A stretch of DNA of 64,000 bases from Phragmites australis (taxonomy: Eukaryota; Streptophyta; Magnoliopsida; Poales; Poaceae), in contig NC_084941.1 in the NCBI RefSeq assembly GCF_958298935.1, positions 12,064,001 to 12,128,000 of the forward strand, given 5' to 3'. Each line of letters starts with the position of its first letter. Position 1 is the first letter of the stretch. Of the stretch, positions 20,612-31,006 are shown piece by piece. Position numbers and translations under genes: made by a program. The notes below the pieces were generated by a model, which worked only from the letters and a program-made list of their open reading frames with translations, did no database searches and was not told where the DNA came from.

Positions 20612-23608
20612 CTAATCTAAGTCGGCGGGCTCTGAAGGCGGCGAGGAGGCTTCGCTGCTGCTGCCGCTGCTCGGTTCTGGCGGTGGCTCCCGCGTGAAGC
20701 ACGCCGCCACCTCGGCGGTGACATCCCGGACTGCTTCCTGGGCGGCCGCTTCCTCAGCCTCGACCACTCCGTGCCGGACCAATTCCAGTGAGAAGGCAGG
20801 GTCTCGGCTTCGGTAGCAGGCAAGGACGTGCTCGGCCACTACCTGGGCCAGAGCGCGCCCCTCCTGGGACGCCAGCTCCTGCACAGCCCTCGGGAGAGCC
20901 TTGCGGCGCCGGCTAATCTCCTCGAAGCCGAGGGCGAGGTGGTCGATGGTCTCTTGGTCCATCCCCTTCTCGCCCACGTTGACGCACCCGAGCCCGGCTA
21001 CCCTCACGGACCTCCGTGCCTGACGAAGGATGTCTCGCATCATTAGCTTCATGTTGGCCCCCTCTCCTGGAGACCCGCATTGCCTCGGCCACGATGGTCT
21101 CAAGCTCATCCCTCGCGATCTGCAGCCGTTCCTCAAGGCTGATCCCCTTGGCCGCGCTTGTCGGGACACCGCTGGTGGCCGGGGCCTCGGCTTGTCACCG
21201 CTTCACCTGCTCGACTAAGGCAGCAAGGGTCCGCTCCCGGGCGGCAGCTCGGCCTCCCATTTGGCGTCCTGCTCCTCCCGAGCAGTAAGGGCCGCTGATG
21301 CCGAGGCGGCCTCCGCTTCGCGCCTTGAAATTTGCTCCTCTCGGGCATCCTGAGCCGTCACCGTGATCTCAATGTCGGTCTCGCAGATCGCGATATCCTC
21401 GTCCCGACGGTGGACTTCGGCACGACCACGCTCGAGCTTGTCGCTCCGGCGGGTTAAGTTTGCCCGGGCAGACTCCACAGATTTCTCGTGCTGGCCGATC
21501 GCATCTTCCCGAGCCCGGACTAGCCGCTCCCGAGCAAGCAGATCCGCGGCCTGCCGCCATGATGCCTGCTCCATGTGGCTGGCCTCCTCCTGCGCGACAA
21601 CAGCTTCATCGCGCACCTCCTCCAATGCCTCCCGTTCTTCGGCCACCGCACGCATTGACCTCTCGTGGGTTGCGCAGGTCTAGGCGATGCGGGCCTCTAG
21701 GAGCCGGCTGACCTCTTCTAGCCGCCCCCTCTCTTCAACGAGGGCGGCGAGGTCCCTATCGAGCTCTGCTCGCTCTGCCGCCACGGCCGCCTCCAGCCGC
21801 CCGATAACCTCTCGGGCGCTTCCGAGCACGTCCGGGAGGGGTTTCGGGGCCTGGCTCAACGACGGCCGGGCGCTGGGTCCCCTGTGAGCCCTCTCTGCAG
21901 AGGCGCTCAGGGTCCCCGATGACTGCCACGTCGGTGCCACCCTCGCCGCGACCACTTCCACCGCAGCCGCTTGCTCCGCCCTGGAAATGCTCAGGGCGGG
22001 CTCGGACGGCCCTGGCTGCTCCGGCGCGACCACTGCCCTCGGCTCAGGGCAGGGCGGAGCCTGCGGCTCTGGTTCTGTCGGCGTGCTCGGCTCAGGCATG
22101 GGCATGCTCGGCTAGGGAGCCGGAGCCGGCCTCGGCACCTCTGGCCACCTCTGGTCTCCGGCGGGGTCCTTGGGCGGCCTGAAAATGGTGAAGGTTAGTA
22201 CCCTAAACTGATATCTGGGCAAACACGCTCGGGAGAAGAAAAGAGCTTACGTAGACTTCAGTCCGCGGTACTGCCACCGGGACTCTGGAATTTTGAAGTC
22301 CGGGCACTGCGGCTTCGGCCCAGGGTCCGCCTTCCTCCTCTTAGGTGGGGGGCTCTGGCCACCGGGTCATTGAGGGGCCGCCATGGAGCCTGCCTCCGGC
22401 GGCGGGTCAGCTCGGGCGCCCGCTGTTGTGCCGCCGGCCCGACCTTGGTCTTCAGGCTCCCGCACCCTGGGCCTGGCCCTCATCCCGGACTCTGCGCCCG
22501 ATGACTGGCCGCCCCGGCGTCCCTCCTTCGCGCCGCCCGCCGCCGGCCACTGCCGTGGAGGCGACGGCGATGACGAGGACGATAGATGGGGCATGAACGC
22601 CTGGGGGCATTTTCCTTTGTCCCCCGGGGCCGCCGCTCTGCTACCGGCGGCACCTCTACCTCCGGCCTGATAGCTGCTGCCTGCGACAGCTCCACGGTCG
22701 GCCTGCGACAGCTCCACGGCCAGCCTGCGGCCTGCCACTAATCTGTGACCTGCCGCCCGTGGCATCCCCACCGCCGGTCCGCTGCGCGCCGCCCGCCTCT
22801 TCATCCACCCCGAGAATCTGGATAGTCCCGGGGTTTCGGCGCCCCGAACGGTCCACTAGACCCTGCGCGTCAAACTCCGGCAGCGTCGCTTGCAGCGCCA
22901 CCTGGCCCGGGTCCACATAGAGCGCCAGCTGCTCCCGGGGCAGGACCGCCCTGGGGAGGTCTTCAACGCCGGTCACCACCCTTAGCAGGGCCGCCAGCGC
23001 TCCCTCATCCATGTTCTTGACCTCGCCGATCTAGGTCCTGGTGATGTCGTTTAGGCCCGTGTACATCCAGGAAGGGCGGGCCCGTTCCCGCAGGGGTGCC
23101 AGTCCTCCCACTTGCTCCGCAGTATCTGTGGGATGTACAGCTCGGCCAGCCCGTCCCGCAGCCGGAAGTTGCAGCAGCCAGCGATGTCCACGCCGGAGGA
23201 TCCTCTCTTCTTCCCGGCCGGCCGCAGAATAAAGAAGTGGCGGAACAAGGCCACCGACGGCGGCACTCCCATGAACACTTCGTAGAAGTGCGCGAAGATA
23301 GCCAAGATGACCACTGAGTTCGGACTCAAGTGGACCAGCTGGATGCCGAAGGTGTCCAGCACTTGGAGGAAGAATGTGGAGAACGGCGGCACCAGCTCGG
23401 CGGCGACGAAGGAGACGAAGATGACGACGCGCTCCGGCCGGTCCGTGATGGGCGGGAAGCTCGCCGGCGAAACCACCAACACCTCCCGCTGGCCTTCGGG
23501 CACCATGAGTTTGCGTACCTTCTCCACCCCCTCCTCGTTGACGATCCTCGACTCCGGTAGCATGCTGTCGGGCCCCTTGTCACGGCGGCTGCTTCTTGCC
23601 CTCGGCAT
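20612..23608 (-). pseudogene. Antisense gene of the Tat-like element ('gypsy-type putative transposase' family)
   Basis: Translation from 23608 gives a globular N-terminal domain to 23051 with PERVVIFVSFVAAELVPPFS, GIQLVHLSPNSVVILAIFAH and FMGVPPSVALFRHFFILRP. These match the plant family named 'Transposase (putative), gypsy type' (PF04195), which is not a true transposase. A proline-rich middle part with frame changes follows (23012-22251). An intron with clean ends lies at 22179-22250 (GTAAGC donor, TTTTCAG acceptor, 72 nt). A long charged coiled-coil region (about 22105-21215) then leads to a C-terminus ending at 20612 with an acidic serine-rich tail. The gene is opposite to pol, and its role is unknown. 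A stop just past the first domain (23051) and further frame breaks make this copy defective. Confidence 0.75.
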
Positions 23609-24100
23609 TTTTTCGGGGGTGGGGAGTGTGCTGGAAAGGGTGGGGGGAGAGTGTGCTATGGGACGAAGGAAGGGCGAGAGCTCTCGAGCGCAAGGAAGAA
23701 GAAAGCAAGAGTGTTGATTGCAAGAATGGCGTAAAGGGGCAACGGTTCGCTCCCCTCTTTTTTTTATATCCTGGGGATTTCAAACGGCGCTTTCTGCGGC
23801 GCATTCGGCGAGACGAATTTCCTCGTTCGGCGTGGGTGCCAGGCGGATCTCCCTCGATCCGTGCGGTTGCCAGACGCACTATCCTCGATCTACGGGGTTG
23901 CCACGCGCGCCGCCCGTCTCGTTATCACGTGCCTCGGGAGTCGGATGGACACGCGTCCGTTCGGTTCCCCGCTGGATCGTACCTAAAGCCTGGGCCAGAG
24001 AGACCGGCACCTAAAAATAGGCCACATGGCATCGGTGCTGAGATCGGCCTCAATGAAGACGAGGGCCCCATTCGCAGTCTCAGGGCCATCGCCTACCAAT

Positions 24101-24115
24101 GGGCCCGGGGGCTGC
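24101..24115 (+). other. Polypurine-like tract before the 3' LTR
   Basis: GGGCCCGGGGGCTGC directly precedes the 3' LTR, the place of the plus-strand primer. It is G-rich rather than a pure purine tract. Confidence 0.5.
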
Positions 24116-25542
24116 TATTGGTGACACAGGAACCAGGGGTACCCGAGTCCCGAGGCCAGAACAGCAGAGTGCCACATGGCGCCCTCTCGCGGGGGTTATC
24201 TCCCCGAGGTATGAGAAGACCAAGTCCCGAAAAAGGGTGCTCGGGGCTATGAATAGTGATCCCCGAGTACCCGAGTTCCCCAATGACCCAAGAAGACCAA
24301 GTCCCGGGAAGAGAGTGTTCGGGGCTGTGAACAGTGGCCCTCGAGCACTCAAGTCCCCCGACGACAAGAAAAGCCAAGTACCGGGAAGAGCGTGCTTGGG
24401 GCTGCGAACAGTGGCCCCCAAGCACCCGAGTCCCCCGACGACCCAAGGGAAATTAGTTCTGGGAGAGAGTGCTTGGGGCCGTGAACAATGGACCCCGAGC
24501 ACTTGGTTCCCCGAGGACCCAAATAGTCAGTTCCGGGAGAGAGTGCTCAGGGCCATGAATAGTGGCCCCCGAGCACTCGGTTCCCCGAGGTCCAAGAAAG
24601 GGCATATCCGGGAGAGAGTGCTCGGGGCAGCGAACAGTGGCCCCCGAGCACTCGGTTCCCCGAGGGCCCGAGAAGTCCTTCGCCGGTGGCCCCCACAGCG
24701 GTCCAGCGGTGAGGTGTCAGCTGGTGAGAGGCCCGATGCTGCATTTAAGAGGTCGCGTGGCCTGTCACTCCCAACTGCTCCCCCCACGCTTTCTGTCAGT
24801 CCCTGCCACGGCCTAGCAGGAAGGCGTGGGGACATTTAATGCATAGGTCCCATCGCGCATCATCCGGCGCTCCTCGGGATAACATCGCGAAGCCCGGGGC
24901 ACCCCGCCTGCCACCCTGCTGTGTCAGACCTGCTCTGACCGGGTGGGCACGCCGGGCTGCTCGGTGGCTGCCCGGTGGGCCCTCCCTGCGGCGCCTGTTG
25001 AAGAACGGCATGACGACGAACAAGACCGGACGGGAGCGCATTTTCAACCCTTCCCGTCACCTCGCACAGCAGCCCATGATGGTTGCTTTCCATTTATGGC
25101 ATCTCGGAACTCGCGCCATCCTTTTTGGGTACACTACCGCCCCGGCGGGTATATAAGCTAGGCGGGCTCCCCGGTGAAGGACAGGTTGGATCGAACCCTC
25201 GACAACCGGCGACAAACACCGAAGCATAGATCAGCTGAAGAACAAGGAGCACGTAGCTCTAGACTAGACAAATATTCTTGTAACTCAGCAGATACTCAGA
25301 GAAACATTCTCAGAGCATTTATAGCATACACACAGGAGTAGGGTGTTACGCTCAGTGCAGCCCGAACCTGTCTAAAAATCCCCTGAGCATTTACTACTTC
25401 CTGCATCCAATCATTCCATACCGCCTGCATCTCATTTACACCCATTTATTTCACCTGCAAAAGCGGATTCAGAATCATCCCCCCGGCCGAATCTAAAAGG
25501 GGGTCCCTCCGAATCCCCGCTTGAGGAGTTCACCCTCCGACA
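24116..25542 (+). repeat. 3' LTR of the Tat-like element (1,427 bp)
   Basis: It starts TATTGGTGACACAGGAACC, a mutated form of the 5' LTR start, and ends ACCCTCCGACA followed by the CTACC target duplication. It contains the same hairpin array (about 24230-24672) and TATA box (25150-25157). Confidence 0.92.
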
Positions 25543-25547
25543 CTACC

Positions 25548-27420
25548 CCCTCACACCTTTCATCGCTCGGTTGTAAACCTCTGCCAAATTTGTAGTTATA
25601 ATATCGTACCTAGCCCCATTTGTGTCATAGAAAAGAGCTCACTTCTCCTTAGGCTTATTCTCAATCTAGTCGCTAAATGATCTGGTAGATGACCTGCTGC
25701 TCCGCGTGATGCCAGCTTCATTGTCATTTGGCACAGACTCAAGAGGTACTGGTACATCCTTTGATCTCGTCATGGGCCTCCCCGCACGTTCCTGTGTTTG
25801 CTTCTTCGTTAGCTCATCTAGTGTCTTCCAAAGAGCATTGAACTTCCGCTGCTGCTTCTGACCACACAGCCTTTTGAATATGTTCATGAGGTTCTTGTTC
25901 TTGAATTGGCGAAAGAAGTTTGCATCCAAATACCTCATGTATCACCTACTCTGTAGATCTGGCCACACAGGTCCAATCAAGCCATCGTTCGTTCCATTTT
26001 GCAACTTCACAATCGCCTTGAGCATCCCTGCATGTCAGTCATGTATAATGCAAACGTTCGGCCAAGCACCAACAATTATCATCCCCGCACGGTACAGGAA
26101 CCAATACCAACTGCTGGTGTTCTCGCACTCCACAAATGCAAAGGCCAATGGTTGAACTTGGTTGTTCCCATCAACCCCAATAGCAGGCGGGATCTGTCCT
26201 GTGAACTTGTCGGTAAGGAAAGTGCTATCGATGCATAGGATAGGTTGATACATGCCCCTATTGCGAAGAAACATCGCTTTAAGATGTATTTGCCATGTTT
26301 GGACAGCAATGTGGACTTATCAATATCGTAATACGTCCCCAGGTTCCTTCGAGCAATGGTCTACAGCAAATGTGGCAGATTGTCATATGACGCTTCGTAG
26401 GTCCTGAACCTCATCTCAATTGCCTTTTTCTTCACCCTCTATGCCTTGTTGTAGCTGATAATGTACTTGTAATCCTCCTCAATTTGCCTAATTATGGGCC
26501 CTGATTCGTAGTTCAGGTTGTTCATAATCTGGGTGTACATCATATTTGTGACAAAGGCTGAGGTGATGTTCCTATGGCTGGGCTCAAGTTCATCCATCAT
26601 GCAAGTGTGGTCAACCACAATTGACACCTCCCAATAGTCAACCAACTTCCCCTTGAAGCCCTGCACCCACCACGGGCAACCCTCATTTGCGCACTTCATA
26701 TCAAATTGCTTCTTGCAAGTCGTCCATTGAGTCACATCATCATTTATGGCCTCACTAGTAGGATACCTGGCACCTTGGATCACCTCATTCTACGTATACT
26801 ATCAGGCCACTTGATTCCCCTCATCCACCACAAGGTTATTGAAGTTTGGATTGTTCCAATCCATGGGAACCGGAGCATCGTTCTCATCATCCGAGATGTC
26901 ATACTCAGGAGTTTCATCAGCCTGAAGAACATCCTGCTCCATTTGTTCAATTAGAGAAGGGATTTTTTCCCTTTCGTCTGCCTCACTGGTTGGTTCAGTC
27001 GGATAATCCAATGAATGTGCACCATCCAGATTGACATCTTCATCATACTTTTCCTCATCACCCTCCTCCTCCGCGTACCCTCCACCCTGCATCTCTCCAA
27101 CTGCCTCCTTATTCTTCAATTGCACAAGCAACATAGGAGACCAACCTCTGTGCACAACTTCCTGCAGGTACCACTTCCACACTTTATCTTTCTAAAGTGA
27201 GAACACCTCTCAATACACACCTTCTCTGAAATGGTTGCCCATAATATTAATGATCATCTCTTAAACCTTAGGGTCTATTTTGAAACCCCGTATCAACAAG
27301 GCATACAAGTGTCCGACACTTTTGTGCATTGGTCGGTATATACCCTTGTCTATTGACTTAAATACGAACAGTACTACCCCTTCCAGACCATGTAAGATTT
27401 CACTATCCCCGTAAAAAATC
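25548..27420 (-). pseudogene. MULE-1 transposase, N-terminal and catalytic part
   Basis: It begins near 27405 (FYGDSEILHGLEGVVLFVFK) and continues with KDKVWKWYLQEV at about 27190. An acidic region (27100-26820) is followed by the MuDR-type zinc region (FDMKCANEGCPWWVQGFKGK, about 26700-26640; HTCMMDELEPSHRNITSAFV, about 26600). The catalytic domain has PILCIDSTFLTDKFTGQI (26250-26190), AIGVDGNNQVQPLAFAFVE (about 26190-26130), SSWYWFLY and PNVCIIHD (about 26120-26035). RQFKNKNLMNIFKRLCGQKQ is at 25915-25860. A TGA replaces the conserved R right after CIIHD, and further stops follow. The conserved G of the family's CxDGTF motif is S here. The frame runs into the gypsy insertion at 25547. Confidence 0.82.
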
Positions 27421-27984
27421 CTAAACTATCACATATCCCACATACCTGACAACCATCGACAAAAAGTATGACATTGTGACAGAACAAAAAGAATCATGTT
27501 AAACTACATCTACAATGCAAAATTCATTACAAGCGTAGCCCAAAATTTAATCTATATTGCAACAACATATTTTTGGTTTACTACATCAAACACATCTAAA
27601 TCCTACATCTATCATATCAATTATGACTACACTATGTCTAAATACTACATCTAATTGCTAAAATATACGTATAAACATGATCTAATTGCTAAACTATATC
27701 TAATTCTAATTTTAAAACTAGATCTACATTTTAACCTACGTCTATTAGTTATCCTACCAGGTTTGTAAAAAAAAAACTAGATCTAACATCTAACCTATGT
27801 CAAAATCTAGCACTAGTTGCTATCCTACCAGGTTTGTTAAAAACAAGAAAAAATTTAACTTTTTTTTTAGCAGGACCCTTCCCCTCCACTCCTCTCTCCT
27901 CTCCTCTTCTCTTGGCTAAATGGGAATGAAATGAGATGCTGACGTCGGCAGGGCCGGCCCCACCGGCCTAAATACTCAAAAGAT
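27421..27984. other. AT-rich 5' region of MULE-1
   Basis: Upstream of the minus-strand transposase. It contains repeated words such as TCTAATTGCTAAA and CTACATCTA, an A-rich tract near 27770 and a pyrimidine-rich run at 27880-27915 (CCTTCCCCTCCACTCCTCTC). No gene is seen. It should hold the transposase promoter. Confidence 0.45.
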
Positions 27985-28197
27985 CTCGTCTGCTGAATGG
28001 GCGAGACCTTTTGGGTGGGCCCATGTGGCGTCGCAGCCAAGAAAGTCTCACTCGTTCAATGGGCGAGATCAAGTTCTCGCCTGCTAAACGGGCGAGACCT
28101 TCTTCTCTCTGATTATTAAATTCACTGATAGCTAGGGCCTACAAAGTCTCGACCATTCAACGGGCGAGAGCTTGTTCTCGCCCGTTGAACGGGCGAT
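27985..28197. repeat. Cluster of five 21-bp imperfect palindromes
   Basis: Units of exactly 21 bp fit the form CTCGNCNNTTNAANGGGCGAG at 27985-28005, 28047-28067, 28076-28096, 28148-28168 and 28177-28197. The last is almost perfectly self-complementary (CTCGCCCGTTGAACGGGCGA). They lie where the right terminal region of MULE-1 is expected. MULE-2 has comparable GC-rich inverted words in its terminal repeat (GCCGCCCAATGAGAGGCGG). Transposase-binding sites are one possible reading. Confidence 0.7.
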
Positions 28198-28247
28198 GGT
28201 AGGCTAGCCCTCATTATTTTTCAAACGGGCATGTAATCTTGAAATAT

Positions 28248-28251
<4 letters not shown>

Positions 28252-28295
<44 letters not shown>
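28252..28295. repeat. (AT)n microsatellite
   Basis: An uninterrupted run of 22 AT dinucleotides, likely to be length-polymorphic. Confidence 0.97.
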
Positions 28296-28298
<3 letters not shown>

Positions 28299-28499
28299 CC
28301 CTAAAATGAAACATACTTTTTGAAGGCTGGGCCCAAATTTAGCTTCAGCATGGGTGCTTTGAGATTCGAACATGGAAGGCTCAAACGTCTGCAATTGTGA
28401 GGGGGCACGGGGCACGAAGCAGGCGTGCAGGAGCAGGTCGGGTCTAAAGGACAAGTGTTAGCACCCTATTGGGGGAGATGAGTGAGAATCTATTTTGAA

Positions 28500-28930
28500 T
28501 CTCGAACTTTAAATGATTTTTTAAATTGTGCATCTATTTTCAAATATGTTTGAACCATTTGTCGTTTGAAATTAATGCAAAAAGTAAGATCCAATATGAT
28601 TATTTTTTTAATTATTTGAATTTTAATAATTTAACATTTTAAATGTACTAGTTCAACATTTTGAATATACTATTTCAAAATTCCAAAAATGTTGAAGTAA
28701 GTTTTGAAAAATGTTGAAGTAGGTTTTCCAAAATGTTGAATCTGGTCTTTTAAAATGTTGAATTTGGTCTTTTTAAAAATGTTGAAGTAGGTTTCGAAAA
28801 ATATTGAAATATGTTTTCCAAAATGTTAAATCTAGTCTTTTAAAATATTCAACACTTTAAATATACTAGTTTTTTTCAAAATGTTGAAGTAGATTTTGAA
28901 AAATATTAAATCTGTTCGTTTAAAAGGTTA
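28500..28930. repeat. AT-rich degenerate repeat with TGTTGAA core
   Basis: Words such as AAAATGTTGAAGTAGGTTTT and TTTTAAAATGTTGAATTTGG recur about every 30-40 bp. The same family occurs in the same orientation at about 36790-37410. The identity of the parent element is unknown. Confidence 0.65.
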
Positions 28931-29133
28931 AAATGATGAATGCACAAAATCTTAAATATAATGAATTAATCACAAGGATTAGAAAAATAATAAAAGAGAA
29001 AGAAAAAAACTAGCGCAGTGGGCTGACTTGGGCGTCTTCCCCAACGTTCTGGGCATTCTGTGGGATGCTTCATGCGCTTCGGTGGTGGGCCACTGGTGGG
29101 CTTGGCGGTCTGTTCGATGTGGTGGCAACTTTA

Positions 29134-29221
29134 GAGTTTTTTTTCTTTTTATATTTTTTCGATTAAAAATTTAAATAAATAGATTTCTCGTCGTAATAAT
29201 TGTAAAAATAGACGTCTGCAG
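29134..29221 (+). repeat. Left terminal inverted repeat of MULE-2
   Basis: From GAGTTTTTTTT to CTGCAG it matches the reverse complement of 36541-36623 with few differences (shared words TTAAAAATTTAAATAAAT and AATAATTGTAAAAATAGA). Weaker GC-rich similarity extends inward to about 29290. Confidence 0.88.
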
Positions 29222-29712
29222 TTGCAGCCCTCTCAGGGGTGGGTAGGGCCTGCCGCCCAATGAGAGGCGGGTACAATGCCAACCACCCTTTGAATGGGCG
29301 TGTAGGACAATTTTTTTTAAAAGTTGCAAAATTTACTGGAAAATATTGCTCAATAGGTATTTTGCAAAATTTGGAATTAAAATGGTTAAAGAGTACTCAA
29401 AACGGTATATTGGGGAAGCGAGATTTTAGAGTAGTTTACGTATTATTCGGAGGATAAAATATCAATATTTGTGAACAAATTGTATATGTGAAGAACTCGC
29501 AGCATATTACGCGGCAATGAGGTTGTAAACGGCGACAAACATAAGATTATACGTATGGTGGAAAACATTATATTGGAGTGTAACCACGACGACACGACAA
29601 GAAAAAAAAGGTGGCATATACGGTTTGCACAAAGACCTATTTAATAGTGCGCCGCTCCTAATCATATCATGCTTTAGGGACTTGAAACATGTCAGGTTAC
29701 ATTAGATACTCT
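29222..29712. other. MULE-2 region downstream of the zinc-finger gene
   Basis: Between the left terminal repeat and the end of the GRF-like gene. No coding signal. It should contain that gene's 3' end and polyadenylation signals on the minus strand. Confidence 0.4.
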
Positions 29713-30309
29713 CTACTGAGTGCACCTAGGATATTTGCCCTTTCGCAGGGCATCGGGACCTGCCGCCTTAGCGCGACGGGCTCTCTCCTGCTTCCTTGCC
29801 CTCTCAGCCTCCTGAGCCTGAGCCGTGGTATGGTCCTGCGTTTCCTTCCTCATGCACTCTTCTTCCTGCCGCTTCAGGCGTAGTTCCTCTTGCTGTTGCT
29901 CGTACTTCCGGCGTGAGTAAGCTTCCCTCCTCCATCTCATGGTCATGTCGACCCACCGCTTCTGGTCCTCATTTTGCTTAATATCGAGCCATTGAATAAA
30001 ATCATAGATCGGTGAAGGAGACTAGACAAATAGAACAAGATGAGAGGTTAGTAAAACATGGTATGAAATCGGGAAAGATGTGGCTGATATTTGTTGCTAT
30101 ACTGGTGGATACTCATACGGTCTATGTTGAGGCTTATCGTATTGGTAGTTGGCACACATGAAGAAGAGCAGCCCATAGGTGTATGAGATGTCCTGCGACT
30201 TGCAAAGCCTGCAACGGTCACCACAGAAGTACATCGGTGGTTCAATCCCTTGAGGGATGAAAATCCCCCAATGTTTCTTGGGTAGGCTTGTTGGAGCTGA
30301 GGAAGACAT
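29713..30309 (-). CDS. GRF-like zinc-finger protein of MULE-2, two exons, intact
   Basis: Exon 1 runs 30309-30103 (69 codons). An 81-nt intron (30022-30102) has a GTATAG donor and TTGTCTAG acceptor. Exon 2 runs 30021-29713 and stays in frame to a stop, giving 171 residues without interruption. Residues 24-37 read PPMYFCGDRCRLCK, followed by FFMCANYQYDKP (49-60) and SPSPIYDFIQWLD across the exon junction. This resembles the small Cys-rich domain (GRF type) of proteins carried by grass MULEs. As I recall the family, a Cys precedes the CGD motif and another sits in the LCDF-like motif; both positions are Tyr here, so zinc binding may be impaired. The C-terminal 80 residues are highly charged (EEQQ/RKQ-rich) and likely helical. 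Function is unknown. Being intact beside a dead transposase is notable. Confidence 0.7.
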
Positions 30310-31006
30310 TGCAGTTGAGAGAATTGAGAAATGAGTGACGCATCCATGTATGGAGGTTGGGTTATTTATAGTGGGGGAAGGCAGGAGCATTGGATTTCCT
30401 CCTGAAGAAAGGAGTGGGTAGAAGGGTTTAGAGGGTGGCAGGAGCATTCGATTCCATCTTGAAGAATAGGAAAGTTGAGGCATTGATGCTGGACAGACAC
30501 TCCATGTGTCAAGATACACGTGTTGCCATTAAATTTTTGGTAAAAGCTGTCCCGTGTTGTCACTTCTTGTCTAAAGCCTGCACAGAACAAATGTGTTGTC
30601 ATTTCATGATTAAAGTTGAGTGGTGCGGTCAATTCATTTCTGCAGATTACGCCAGGAAAGAGGTGATGTCGTTTAATGATTAAAGTTCAGTTGTGTGGTC
30701 ACTTTATGAGTAAAGTTAGACTCCCAACAGAGTTATCGAGCGGTCACTTCGTGTATAAGTAGCATTGTAAAAAATACTTTTCTAGGTCTGTCATGAACAG
30801 TTCATACATGGCCGAGGACGATAGAAAGTAGCGTGTGGTCACGTTGGACTAAGAAATACAACTAGCGTGCGATCACATTGGAATAAGAAATGCAATTACA
30901 ACATGGTTAGTGGATCATAAAGATTACACACGTCCAAATATGTAAGAATAGATCGCAAATCGAATATGCATATGTAAGTTACAAAAACAAATGTACAATC
31001 CTACTG
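30310..31006. other. Spacer between the PMD and GRF-like genes of MULE-2
   Basis: Contains repeated words such as GGAGCATT(G/C)GATT and several TGGTCACTT(C/T) copies (about 30640-30850). No coding signal. It should contain the promoter of the GRF-like gene on the minus strand. Confidence 0.4.

Larger units (their letters stand above)
13681..25542 (+). mobile_element. Tat-lineage (RIRE2-like) Ty3/gypsy retrotransposon, 11.9 kb
   Basis: Two LTRs (13681-15097 and 24116-25542) enclose pol in gypsy order (RT, RNase H, a second RNase H, integrase) and an antisense gene. CTACC is duplicated exactly at 13676-13680 and 25543-25547. The extra RNase H after the retroviral-type one, and the antisense gene of the 'Transposase (putative) gypsy type' family, are known marks of the Tat lineage including rice RIRE2. 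The gag and protease region is almost entirely missing and pol has many stops, so the copy is defective. It sits inside the MULE-1 transposase gene. Confidence 0.92.
10691..28250 (-). mobile_element. MULE-1: Mutator-like element split by a gypsy retrotransposon
   Basis: Minus-strand MULE transposase sequence occurs at 25548-27420 and continues at 13675-12940, with a PMD-like fragment further on (12660-11190). The interruption is exactly the gypsy element 13681-25542. The outer ends are uncertain: a cluster of 21-bp palindromes at 27985-28197 probably marks the right terminal region, and no matching left terminal repeat was found near 10.7-10.9 kb. MULE-2 (29134-36623) is a relative with the same gene order. 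Confidence 0.65.

Noticed and set aside
20612..23717. Plus-strand open frames opposite the antisense gene
   Set aside because: Shadows of the GC-rich antisense gene; only the minus strand has a recognisable domain, intron and coiled coil.
27985..28197. CRISPR-like array
   Set aside because: Short palindromic repeats with unequal spacing in a plant transposon context; CRISPR arrays are prokaryotic and the spacers do not behave like unique inserts.
28252..28295. Open frame through the (AT)n run
   Set aside because: Encodes alternating Tyr-Ile from a microsatellite.
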